From NCBI RefSeq assembly GCF_014084045.1, contig NZ_CP043732.1, positions 1,550,001 through 1,614,000 on the forward strand: 64,000 nucleotides of DNA, in the 5' to 3' direction. Positions 26,693-35,160 of this stretch are shown one piece after another; positions within the stretch are counted from its first letter, which is position 1, and each line of letters opens with the position of its first letter. The position numbers and the translations under genes were made by a program. The notes beneath the pieces are model-generated. The model was not told where the DNA came from, did not search any database, and worked only from the letters and a program-made list of their open reading frames with translations. This DNA comes from Microbacterium esteraromaticum (GTDB lineage: Bacteria > Actinomycetota > Actinomycetes > Actinomycetales > Microbacteriaceae).

Positions 26693-28180
26693 ACGGCGTT
26701 TCGTGACATCTGAGGGGGGTCGATTCGTTTTGCGTGTGTTGTCGTGGGTGCGGGTGCACCGGAAGACGGCTGGGTCGGTTGCGGGTGTGGCGATCGGTGC
26801 GGTGGCTTTGGCGACGATGGCGGTGGCGTATGACGGGTTGCCGACGACGAAGGTGGATTTGAATGATGCTGGGGTGTGGCTGACGAAGTCGTCGAGTTTC
26901 CTGGTGGGGCATTTCAATCATGAGTCGACGGTGCTTGATGGGGGTTTGCGCGCGGCGAGTGAGGATTATGACGTGCTGCAGGATGGCGGCACGGTTGTGG
27001 TGGCTGATGCGGGTTCGGGGACGGTGACGGCGGTTGATCCGGCGCGGATGGCGTTGGGTGATAGTGCGTCGGTTCCGGGTAGTGCGAAGGTGGCGCTGGG
27101 GTCGAGGACGGTGGCGATCCTGGATGACAAGTCGGGGGATTTGTGGGTGACGTCGGCGAAGGGGCTGGCGGGGTTTGACATCAAGGGTGCGGATCCGACG
27201 GTGGAGCTCGGCAAGGGTGCCGATGTGACGGTGGGTCGGGATGGCACGGTGTTTGCGCTTGCGGGTGAGAAGGGTGAGGTCGTCACTGTTCCGGTGGATC
27301 CGGAGGGTCTGCCTTTGGAGGCGTCGGTGGCGTCGGTGGGTGAGCTTGATCTGAGTGAGTCGCCGAGTATCACGGCGGTGGGGTCGCGGCCGGTGGTGTT
27401 GGATGCGGCGGCGGGTGTGGTGTCGTCGCCGGGTGGTTTCCGGGCGGAGATCGGCGGTGGGGCGGCGGATGCTGTGTTGCAGCAGGCGTCGGCGGAGTCG
27501 TCGGTGGTGGCTGTGGCGACGCCGGGTGCGTTGGTTCAGGTGCCGTTCGATGGTGGGGATCCTGTGGAGGTGGCTGCTGATGGTGCGGGTGTTGCGGCGG
27601 CTCCGGTGCAGTTGCGTGGGTGCACGTATGCGGCGTGGGCGGGGTCGGCGACGTTCGTTCGGGATTGTGTGGGTGAGTCGTCGGATGTGAAGGAGCGGAT
27701 TCCGGGTGCGGAGGATGCGGGGTCGTTGACGTTCCGGGTGAACCGGGATGTGATCGTGCTGAATGACATCATCGGCGGTGCTGCGTGGCTGGCGAATGAG
27801 AGTCTGCAGCGGGTGGATGACTGGAGTGTGCTGGTTCCGCCGGAGGGGGAGAGCGAGGACGACGAGAACACGACGCAGGAGACGGTGGAGACGTCTTTGC
27901 CTGAGCGCAAGGAGGAGAACACCGTTCCGACGGCGGAGGATGATGCGCTGGGTGTGCGTCCGGGTGGGACGACGTTGCTGCCGGTGTTGGATAACGACAA
28001 TGATCCGGATGGGGATGTGCTGGTCGCGTCGGTGGAGGGCAAGCAGCCGTCGGTGGGTGAGGTGCGTCCGATTCTGAACGGCGCGGCTCTGCAGATCACG
28101 GTTCCTGAGGACGCGACGGGGTCGGCATCCTTCACCTACCTGATCGACGACGGACGAGGCGGCAAAGACACCGCCACCGT
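26693..28180 (+). repeat. Copy 2 of the ~1.49-kb direct repeat (giant gene B)
   Basis: Identical to 20436-21923. The identity begins in the leader just after the -10 region and ends abruptly within a codon run (ACCGCCACCGT then divergence), which suggests gene conversion rather than slow conservation. Confidence 0.9.
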
Positions 28181-31100
28181 CAGTCTCTCGGTGCACGACG
28201 AGAAGACCAATGCCGCACCGCGTCTCAAGCGCTCGAGCAAGCTCGCCGTCGAAGCAGGCGGAACGGTGTCGTACAACCTGCTGCCCGACTGGATAGACCC
28301 GGACGGGGACGACCTCTATCTGCGCAGTGTGGTTCCGGCCGCCGGTGACGAGGTCGAGTTCACCACGGACGGCAAGATCACCTACCGCGCCGTGGCCAGC
28401 CTTCAGGGCCGCAAGGAAGTCGACGTGCTGGTCTCGGATTCGATGGGCAAGGTCGCCGACGGCAAGCTCATCCTCGATGTGAAGCCGGAAGGATCGACCA
28501 ATCCGCTCACCAACGCCGACCATGTGGTGACCCGCGCCGGAGAAGCCGTCACCGTCTCGCCCCTCGCCAACGACACGAGTGCGGGGCGTGAGCAGCTGCG
28601 TCTCGCGCGGGTGGAGGACACGGCCGGGGCTGAACTCGATCGCGACTACGCGAACCGGAAGTTCTCGTTCAAGGCGGCCTCTCCCGGCACCTATTACGTG
28701 CAGTACCTGGCCACCGCCGGCCCGAAGCCCGCCAAGGGCATCGTGCGCGTCGACGTGCTCGACGAGCAGCAGAGTGAACTGCCCCCGGTCGCCGTGCGCG
28801 ACGTCGCCATGCTGCCCGCCGGCAGCGAGTCGCTGGTCGGGGTTCTCGGCAACGACAGCGATCCCGCCGGCGGCGTGCTGGTGGTGCAGTCGGTGTCGGT
28901 GCCGCCCAGCAGTGGCGTCAACGTCTCGGTCCTGAACCACGAGACGCTGCGCATCAGCGACCAAGGAGCGCTGTCCGAGCCCGTCCGCATCACGTACCGC
29001 ATCTCCAACGGCACCAAGTCAGCCGAGGGTGACGTCGTCGTCATCCCCATCCCCGCTCCCACCAAGCTGCTCGCGCCGGTCACCAACGACGACGAGGCGG
29101 TCGTGCGCGTGGGCGACGTGGTGACGATCCCGGTGCTCGACAACGACGTGCACCCCAACGGCGACAAGCTCGAGGTCGCCCCCGATCTGGTCGAGCCGCT
29201 GGTGGATCCCGAGGACGGTGAGGCGTTCGTGTCTCAGGATGCCGTGCGCTTCCGCGCCGGTGACACTCCCGGCACCGTCTACATCACCTACGAGGCGGTC
29301 GACTCCCGGGGCCAGAAGGCGGGCGGCCATGTCTCCGTGCAGGTGCTCCCCATCGAAGAAGACGGAACCAACGCCGCTCCGCGTCCGCGAGACCTCACGG
29401 CTCGCGCGCTGGCGGGCTCCCGCATCAACATCCCGGTACCGCTCGACGGGCTCGACGCCGACGGCGACTCGATCGAGCTGATCGGTGTCGACAGCGCGCC
29501 GGCCAAGGGCCGCATCGTGGAGCAGGGCAACAACTACCTCACCTACGAGGCCTACGCGGACGCCTCCGGAGTGGATGCCTTCAGCTATAAGGTGCGAGAC
29601 CGCCTGGGTGCGGAGTCTCGTGCGACCATCCGGGTCGGGGTCGCCCCACCCGAGGCGATCAACCAGGCGCCGTATGCGGTGAATGATTCGGTGGTGGTGC
29701 GTCCTGGTCGTTCGGTTGCGGTGCCGGCGTTGGGGAATGATTCGGATCCTGAGGGTGATCGGATCGGGTATCTGAAGTCGGGGCTGACTCTTCCGCCGGA
29801 TGTGCAGGGTCTGTCGGCGAAGGTGTCGGGTGATCGTCTGGTGATCGATGTGCCGGATGAGGAGCTGGAGACGTCGATTCAGTACACGATCGAGGATGCG
29901 AAGGGTGCGCGGGCGACGGCGGCGATCTTTGTGAAGGTCGATGAGGATGTTCCGCTGATGAATCCGGTCGCGCGTGATGATCGGGTTCAGGTCGAGGATG
30001 TGAAGGATGACCTGACGGTCGATCTGGATATTCTCCGCAACGATGAGGATCCGGACGGCACGATCGAGGGTGTCGATGTGACGGTTGAGGAGGGCGCTCG
30101 TCTGCTGGGGGATGGCAAGGTTCGGGTCACGGTGGGGGAGCAGCGTCAGCTGATCCGCTATGTGGTGACGGATCAGGATGAGCTGTCGTCGTCGGCGTTC
30201 ATCTTCGTGCCGGCGATCAAGGAGCTGCGTCCGCGGTTGCGGTCGACGAAGCCGTTGGAGGTGCAGAGCGGGGAGACGCGTGAGATCCCGCTGGAGAAGT
30301 TCGTGGTGGTCGCCGGTGGTGGGGATGTGCGGCTGACGGAGGCGGCGAAGGTGAGTGCGTCGTTCGCGAACGGTGAGTCGCTGATCAAGGACACCACGAC
30401 GCTGGTCTACACGTCGAAGGATCGGTTCTTCGGTGAGGATGCGCTGACGTTCGAGGTCACTGATGGTGATGGTCCGGATGATCCGGAGGGCCGCAAGTCG
30501 ACGTTGACGATCCCGATCACGGTGCTTCCGCCCGACAACCAGCCGCCGACGCTGACGGGTGCGCAGATGCAGATCGCACCCGGCGAGAAGGCCACCGCGC
30601 TCGACCTGTCGGGGCTGGCCACCGACCCCGACCCCAAAGACCAGGACAAGCTCCGCTTCTCCGTCGATTCGCAGCCGGGCGAGGGCATCGACGTCAGGAT
30701 CGACGGGGCGACGCTGTATGCCGAGACGGGTCCTGACACGCCGAAGGGCACTGCGGTGACCGTCGGCATCACGGTGACCGACGGCACGACGGAGCCGGTC
30801 GAGGGCAGCGTGCAGGTGCTGGTCACGGCATCCACTCGCTCGCTCGCGGTCGCCAGCCCCGACTCGGTCGACGAGGCCGATCAGGGCAAGACCATCACCG
30901 TCCCCGCACTGCAGAACGACATCAATCCGTTCGCCGCCGAAGGCCAGCCGCTGAAGCTTCTGACCGCTGAGATCGAGAGCGGCCAGGGGCAGGCGAAGGT
31001 CGCCGGCGACGGCGTCGAGATCACGCCCGACAAGAACTTCGTGGGTGCCATGGTCGTGCGCTACCGCATCCAGGACGCGACGAAGGACCCCGACCGTGAA

Positions 31101-32834
31101 GTCGAGGGGCGGATCAGCGTCACGGTGCAGGGCATCCCGGATGCCCCGGGTCGTCCGACGGTGACGGCGGTGGAAGACCGCACGGTGGTATTGAACTGGT
31201 CGGCTCCGTCGAACAACGGTGCCGAGATCACCGAGTACAAGGTGACATCGGTGTCGGGCAATCCGTACTCGAAGTCGTGCTCGTCGACGACGTGCACGCT
31301 GGACGGTCTGACGAACAACGTCGAGTACACGTTCCAGGTGACCGCGACGAACCGGGTCGGCGAGGGTCCTGCGTCGCCGGCATCCGAGATGGCGCGTCCC
31401 GACACCCGTCCCGACACTCCGCTGCCCCCGAAGCTGGTCTTCGGCGACAAGGCTCTGGACGTGACCTGGACCACACCGACCTCGAGCGGCTCCCCGGTCG
31501 AGACCTACACGCTGGAGATCTCACCCACCCCGCCGTCGGGCATCTCGCAGAAGACCGGCGTGACCGGCAACTCGCTGCGCTGGGAGGGCCTCGAGAACGG
31601 CACCGACTACGCCGTGCGCGTCCAGGCGCACAACCGCGCGCCCGACCCGTCGAGCTGGAGCCAGTACTCGGCTACCGAGATCCCCGCGGGAATCCCCGGA
31701 GTCGTGCCTGCTCCCCAGGTCAACAGTGCGCCCTCCGTGGGCTCGGAGGCGCAGATGACCGTCTCGTGGGACGCAGCATTCCCCAACGGCGACGCCATCC
31801 GGAGGTACGAGCTGATCACGTACCGCGGTTCCGCAGAAGTGGCCCGCGTGTTCACCGGAACATCGACCTCGCAGACCGTCAAGGTGCCCACGAGCACCAC
31901 CGACTACACCTACGCGGTGCGCGCCGAGAACAAGGCCGGCTGGAACGCGATCGGCGCCAAGTCCACGCCGAGGCGCGCGTTCGGCCAGCCCGGTGCTCCG
32001 TCGAGTGTCACCGCAGAGCCGTTGGATCGCGCAATCCGCGCGACCTTCACGATGACGGAACAAGCACGGAACGGGGCATCCGATGGCGAGATGCGGTATC
32101 AGTACCAGCTGAACGCCCAGGCGTGGCAGAACTGGGATGGTCGCTCGCTCATCCCCGCGAACAACGGCGACCAGTACACCGTCCGGGTGCGTGCGTACTC
32201 GATCGTCGCCGGGCAGCAGTCGAACCCCGGCAACTCCACCGCCTCCAGCCCCGTCGTCCCGTACGGCGCCCCGCATGCTCCCACCGGCAGCGCGACGAAC
32301 GCCGGCCAGTCGGTCACGCTGAAGTGGAACGCCGAGGGCTCGTACAACGGGCGCCCCATCACCGCATACATCAGCATCGACGGCGGGGCGTGGCAGCAGG
32401 TTCCGCTGCGGGGCGAGCGCAGCAAGGGCAACGGCTACGACCAGACCCACAGCATCCGGGTCAAGGCGGTCGCGAGCCAGGGCGGCGAGGCGCTGTCGCC
32501 GACCTACTCCGCCAGGACAGACCCCAGACCGCAGCCGACAGCGCAGACGGTGAAGGGCACGCCCGGGTACTGGCCGTCCGGCTGGGGCGGAGAAGGCTCG
32601 TGCACCACGTCTTCCTGCGCGTACATGGCAGTCAAGGTGGCCAACTTCCCGGCCGGGAACTATCGCCTGTTCTGCAACGACGGCGTCGGTTCGCGACAGC
32701 GGTTCGGCGGGAGCAGCAAGTACGTGCCCGCAAACGGCACGGTCAACCTCGGCTGCTTCTACGGCAATCCGGGCCAGAAGGTCTGGGTGACGATAGAGGG
32801 CTGGGGCGATGCGACGTCAATGAACTGGTACTGA
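26730..32834 (+). CDS. Giant membrane-anchored surface protein, tandem paralogue (giant B)
   Basis: About 2034 aa, co-directional with giant A and 149 bp after it, but with its own promoter box. The TTG start at 26730 follows GAGGGGGG at 26712-26719. The domain order equals giant A: membrane helix, identical ~480-residue head and first repeat, diverged Ig repeats, an identical central block, diverged repeats, FN3 modules and a four-Cys tip. The tip (about residues 1930-2034) differs strongly from that of giant A but keeps four Cys and the pattern of a YxxxC strand followed by a Y-V-P-x-x-G-T turn. Both proteins probably sit in the same surface structure with alternative tips. The gene is followed after 95 bp by moxR, so it may lead the cluster II operon. 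Confidence 0.88.
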   Translation: MRVLSWVRVHRKTAGSVAGVAIGAVALATMAVAYDGLPTTKVDLNDAGVWLTKSSSFLVGHFNHESTVLDGGLRAASEDYDVLQDGGTVVVADAGSGTVTAVDPARMALGDSASVPGSAKVALGSRTVAILDDKSGDLWVTSAKGLAGFDIKGADPTVELGKGADVTVGRDGTVFALAGEKGEVVTVPVDPEGLPLEASVASVGELDLSESPSITAVGSRPVVLDAAAGVVSSPGGFRAEIGGGAADAVLQQASAESSVVAVATPGALVQVPFDGGDPVEVAADGAGVAAAPVQLRGCTYAAWAGSATFVRDCVGESSDVKERIPGAEDAGSLTFRVNRDVIVLNDIIGGAAWLANESLQRVDDWSVLVPPEGESEDDENTTQETVETSLPERKEENTVPTAEDDALGVRPGGTTLLPVLDNDNDPDGDVLVASVEGKQPSVGEVRPILNGAALQITVPEDATGSASFTYLIDDGRGGKDTATVSLSVHDEKTNAAPRLKRSSKLAVEAGGTVSYNLLPDWIDPDGDDLYLRSVVPAAGDEVEFTTDGKITYRAVASLQGRKEVDVLVSDSMGKVADGKLILDVKPEGSTNPLTNADHVVTRAGEAVTVSPLANDTSAGREQLRLARVEDTAGAELDRDYANRKFSFKAASPGTYYVQYLATAGPKPAKGIVRVDVLDEQQSELPPVAVRDVAMLPAGSESLVGVLGNDSDPAGGVLVVQSVSVPPSSGVNVSVLNHETLRISDQGALSEPVRITYRISNGTKSAEGDVVVIPIPAPTKLLAPVTNDDEAVVRVGDVVTIPVLDNDVHPNGDKLEVAPDLVEPLVDPEDGEAFVSQDAVRFRAGDTPGTVYITYEAVDSRGQKAGGHVSVQVLPIEEDGTNAAPRPRDLTARALAGSRINIPVPLDGLDADGDSIELIGVDSAPAKGRIVEQGNNYLTYEAYADASGVDAFSYKVRDRLGAESRATIRVGVAPPEAINQAPYAVNDSVVVRPGRSVAVPALGNDSDPEGDRIGYLKSGLTLPPDVQGLSAKVSGDRLVIDVPDEELETSIQYTIEDAKGARATAAIFVKVDEDVPLMNPVARDDRVQVEDVKDDLTVDLDILRNDEDPDGTIEGVDVTVEEGARLLGDGKVRVTVGEQRQLIRYVVTDQDELSSSAFIFVPAIKELRPRLRSTKPLEVQSGETREIPLEKFVVVAGGGDVRLTEAAKVSASFANGESLIKDTTTLVYTSKDRFFGEDALTFEVTDGDGPDDPEGRKSTLTIPITVLPPDNQPPTLTGAQMQIAPGEKATALDLSGLATDPDPKDQDKLRFSVDSQPGEGIDVRIDGATLYAETGPDTPKGTAVTVGITVTDGTTEPVEGSVQVLVTASTRSLAVASPDSVDEADQGKTITVPALQNDINPFAAEGQPLKLLTAEIESGQGQAKVAGDGVEITPDKNFVGAMVVRYRIQDATKDPDREVEGRISVTVQGIPDAPGRPTVTAVEDRTVVLNWSAPSNNGAEITEYKVTSVSGNPYSKSCSSTTCTLDGLTNNVEYTFQVTATNRVGEGPASPASEMARPDTRPDTPLPPKLVFGDKALDVTWTTPTSSGSPVETYTLEISPTPPSGISQKTGVTGNSLRWEGLENGTDYAVRVQAHNRAPDPSSWSQYSATEIPAGIPGVVPAPQVNSAPSVGSEAQMTVSWDAAFPNGDAIRRYELITYRGSAEVARVFTGTSTSQTVKVPTSTTDYTYAVRAENKAGWNAIGAKSTPRRAFGQPGAPSSVTAEPLDRAIRATFTMTEQARNGASDGEMRYQYQLNAQAWQNWDGRSLIPANNGDQYTVRVRAYSIVAGQQSNPGNSTASSPVVPYGAPHAPTGSATNAGQSVTLKWNAEGSYNGRPITAYISIDGGAWQQVPLRGERSKGNGYDQTHSIRVKAVASQGGEALSPTYSARTDPRPQPTAQTVKGTPGYWPSGWGGEGSCTTSSCAYMAVKVANFPAGNYRLFCNDGVGSRQRFGGSSKYVPANGTVNLGCFYGNPGQKVWVTIEGWGDATSMNWY
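29664..30613 (+). repeat. Copy 2 of the ~0.95-kb internal direct repeat (giant gene B)
   Basis: Identical to 23407-24356 with the same atypical T/G-ending codons. The first downstream difference is a single A/G change in the Leu-Ala-Thr segment. Confidence 0.85.
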
Positions 32835-32929
32835 GGCAGCGAACCATGAGCGCGTCATCGCCGATCACGATCCCGGCTGCCGGGACCGCAGCACCCCCCA
32901 TTTCTCCCCAGTAAAGGAAACGAACAGCA

Positions 32930-33901
32930 ATGACAATGACTCCCGAACAGGCGGCCTGGTTCCAGGGCACCTTCAACCGCCTCGTCGAGAACGTCGACCT
33001 GGCGCTGCAGGGCAAGAGCGAGGTCGTCAGCCTGGTCGTCGCGGCCATGCTCGCCGAAGGCCACGTGCTGCTCGAGGACGCACCGGGCACGGGCAAGACC
33101 AGCCTCGCCAAGGCGCTGGCAGCCACCGTCCAGGGCACGAGCTCGCGCATCCAGTTCACCCCCGACCTGCTGCCGTCCGATGTGACGGGCGTGACGATCT
33201 ACGACCAGCAGGCGCACCGGTTCGAGTTCCACAAGGGCCCGATCTTCGCCTCGATCGTCCTGGCCGACGAGATCAACCGCGCATCGCCGAAGACCCAGTC
33301 GGCGCTGCTCGAGGTCATGGAGGAGTCGCGGGTCACCGTCGACGGCGTGACCCACGAGGCCGGGCGTCCGTTCCTCGTCATCGCGACGCAGAACCCGGTC
33401 GAGCAGGCCGGTACGTACAAGCTGCCCGAGGCGCAGCTCGACCGCTTCCTGATCAAGACGTCGATCGGGTACCCCGACCTCGCCGTCGCGGAGCGCATCC
33501 TCGCCGGTGCCTCGCAGCGCAATCCCTCCGCCGGCCTGACCGCGGTCATCACCACCAGCGCCGTGGCGGACATGGCCGACCTGGCCGCCAGCGTGCACGT
33601 GGAGCCGGCAGTGCTGCGGTACACGGCGGAGCTCGCCGAGGCGACCCGCACCGACTCCGCCATCCGCCTGGGCGTGTCGGTGCGCGGCGCGATCGCGATG
33701 ATCCGCATCGCGAAGGTGTGGGCGGCGGCTCACGGGCGACACTACGTCCTGCCGGATGACGTCAAGGCTCTCGCCCCGGCTGTCTGGCAGCACCGCCTGC
33801 TGCTCGACCCCGAGGCGGAGTTCGCCGGCACGACCGCGGAGAGCGTGATCGGCCGGGTTCTCGAGAACGTGGCTGCGCCGCAGGCGCGCGCGGCGGTCTG
33901 A
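32930..33901 (+). CDS. MoxR-family AAA+ ATPase (cluster II)
   Basis: A 323-aa MoxR ATPase, close paralogue of the one at 12564. Walker A is GTGKT at residues 53-57 (EDAPGTGKTSLA) and Walker B is IVLADEINRASP; the sensor segment is ATQNPVEQAGTYKLPEAQLDRF. An AAAGGAAACGA ribosome site precedes the ATG. The stop overlaps the DUF58 start (TGATG). It presumably works with the neighbouring DUF58 and transglutaminase-like membrane proteins to remodel or mature the surface proteins encoded just upstream; this is inferred from context. Confidence 0.95.
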   Translation: MTMTPEQAAWFQGTFNRLVENVDLALQGKSEVVSLVVAAMLAEGHVLLEDAPGTGKTSLAKALAATVQGTSSRIQFTPDLLPSDVTGVTIYDQQAHRFEFHKGPIFASIVLADEINRASPKTQSALLEVMEESRVTVDGVTHEAGRPFLVIATQNPVEQAGTYKLPEAQLDRFLIKTSIGYPDLAVAERILAGASQRNPSAGLTAVITTSAVADMADLAASVHVEPAVLRYTAELAEATRTDSAIRLGVSVRGAIAMIRIAKVWAAAHGRHYVLPDDVKALAPAVWQHRLLLDPEAEFAGTTAESVIGRVLENVAAPQARAAV

Positions 33902-35160
33902 TGTCTCAGACGACCGTGGTGGAGGGGGGAGCCCCCGGGCGCGACGCCGGCTGGCGAGACGTCGCCGCCGTGCTCGGCGGGCGGCTGCTGCAGCGACTGC
34001 GCTATGCGGCCGGTGTGGTGCGGCCGCTGGGGTGGATGCTGATGGCGCTCACCGCGGTGTTCTGGATCGTCGGCGCCGTGCAGGGCTGGCGCGAGCTCGT
34101 CGTCGCCGCCTGGGTGATGGCGTTCGTGCTCGTCGTCTGCGCGCTGTTCCTGATCGGCCGCACGCAGTACGACGTATCGCTCGATCTGGCGCGCACGCGC
34201 GTCGTGGTCGGCGAGCGGGCGATCGGCGCCCTCAAGCTCGAGAACCGCGGCAGCAGGGCCATCCTCCCGTCGCGCGTGGTCCTTCCCGTCGGCGCCGGCC
34301 GAGGGGAGTTCGCCATCCAGCGCCTCGCCGCCGGTCAGAGCGCGGAGGAGCTGTTCGCGATCCCGACGCAGCGACGCGGCGTCGTCGAGGTCGGACCGGT
34401 GAGCGTGGTGCGCGGCGATCCGCTCGGGGTGTTCGAGCGCGCGCACCGTCGCGACGATCCGGTCGACCTGTTCGTGCACCCCAGGACGGTGCTGTTCGGC
34501 GGTCAGTCGCTCGGTTTCCTCCGCGATCTCGAGGGCATGCCGGCGGCCGACCTCTCCCGCGACGATGTCTCGTTCCACGCCCTGCTCGAGTACCAGCCCG
34601 GCGACGACCTGCGGCACGTGCACTGGCGTTCGACCGCGCGCACCGGGACCATGATGGTTCGCCAGTTCGAGGAGACACGTCGTTCGCACTTCGTGATCGG
34701 CCTGTCGCGCTCGCGCGGCGACTACCGCTCCGAGGAGGAGTTCGAGCTCGGCATCTCGATCGCCGGCTCCATCGGCCTTCGAGCCCTGCAGGACTCGCAG
34801 CGCGTGGACGTGCACGTGCAGGGGAGGGAACTGGCATCCGGCACAGGCAAGCAGCTGCTCGACTCGCTCTCGGCGATCGAGCAGTCGAAGGCGCGTGAAG
34901 GCGGCATCGCAGAACTCGCAGGCGTCGTTTCGGCCGCGATGCCGCTGGCCAGCGTCGTCGTGCTGGTCTGCGGGGCGAGCGTCGACGTCGACGTGCTCCG
35001 ACGCGCATGCGCCAGGCTGCCGTTCGGCGCACGCGCTCTCGCCGTCGTCGCGCAGTCGGGCCTCGAACGCCCGGAGCTTCGGCGCATCGCCGACGCCGAC
35101 GTCGTGACCGTCGGCGCACTCGAACAGCTTCCCATCGCACTGCAGAGGGTGCTCGCATGA
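33901..35160 (+). CDS. DUF58 family membrane protein (cluster II)
   Basis: A 419-aa protein with two membrane helices (about 38-85) and a cytosolic DUF58 body containing DLEGMPAADLSRDDVSFHAL, HWRSTARTGTMMVRQFEE and a degenerate von Willebrand A-like segment (FVIGLSRSRGDYRSEEEFE). It has the same architecture as the cluster I copy but lacks the Thr/Arg-rich N-terminal extension. Overlaps on both sides (TGATG upstream, ATGA downstream) make it part of the moxR-DUF58-transglutaminase operon. Confidence 0.9.
   Translation: MSQTTVVEGGAPGRDAGWRDVAAVLGGRLLQRLRYAAGVVRPLGWMLMALTAVFWIVGAVQGWRELVVAAWVMAFVLVVCALFLIGRTQYDVSLDLARTRVVVGERAIGALKLENRGSRAILPSRVVLPVGAGRGEFAIQRLAAGQSAEELFAIPTQRRGVVEVGPVSVVRGDPLGVFERAHRRDDPVDLFVHPRTVLFGGQSLGFLRDLEGMPAADLSRDDVSFHALLEYQPGDDLRHVHWRSTARTGTMMVRQFEETRRSHFVIGLSRSRGDYRSEEEFELGISIAGSIGLRALQDSQRVDVHVQGRELASGTGKQLLDSLSAIEQSKAREGGIAELAGVVSAAMPLASVVVLVCGASVDVDVLRRACARLPFGARALAVVAQSGLERPELRRIADADVVTVGALEQLPIALQRVLA

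Noticed and set aside
20436..28180. Transposon or IS as cause of the tandem giant-gene repeat
   Set aside because: No transposase, terminal inverted repeats or target duplications flank the repeats; they lie inside homologous genes, so unequal crossover and conversion explain them better.
26514..28964. An 816-codon minus-strand frame opposite giant B (and its twin opposite giant A)
   Set aside because: Same GC-driven shadow effect, Arg/His-rich, no ribosome site, and it spans the promoter of giant B.
32889..32930. CTCCCCAG-like half-site before moxR II
   Set aside because: Only one arm resembles the box and there is no symmetric partner, so I did not count it as an eighth operator.
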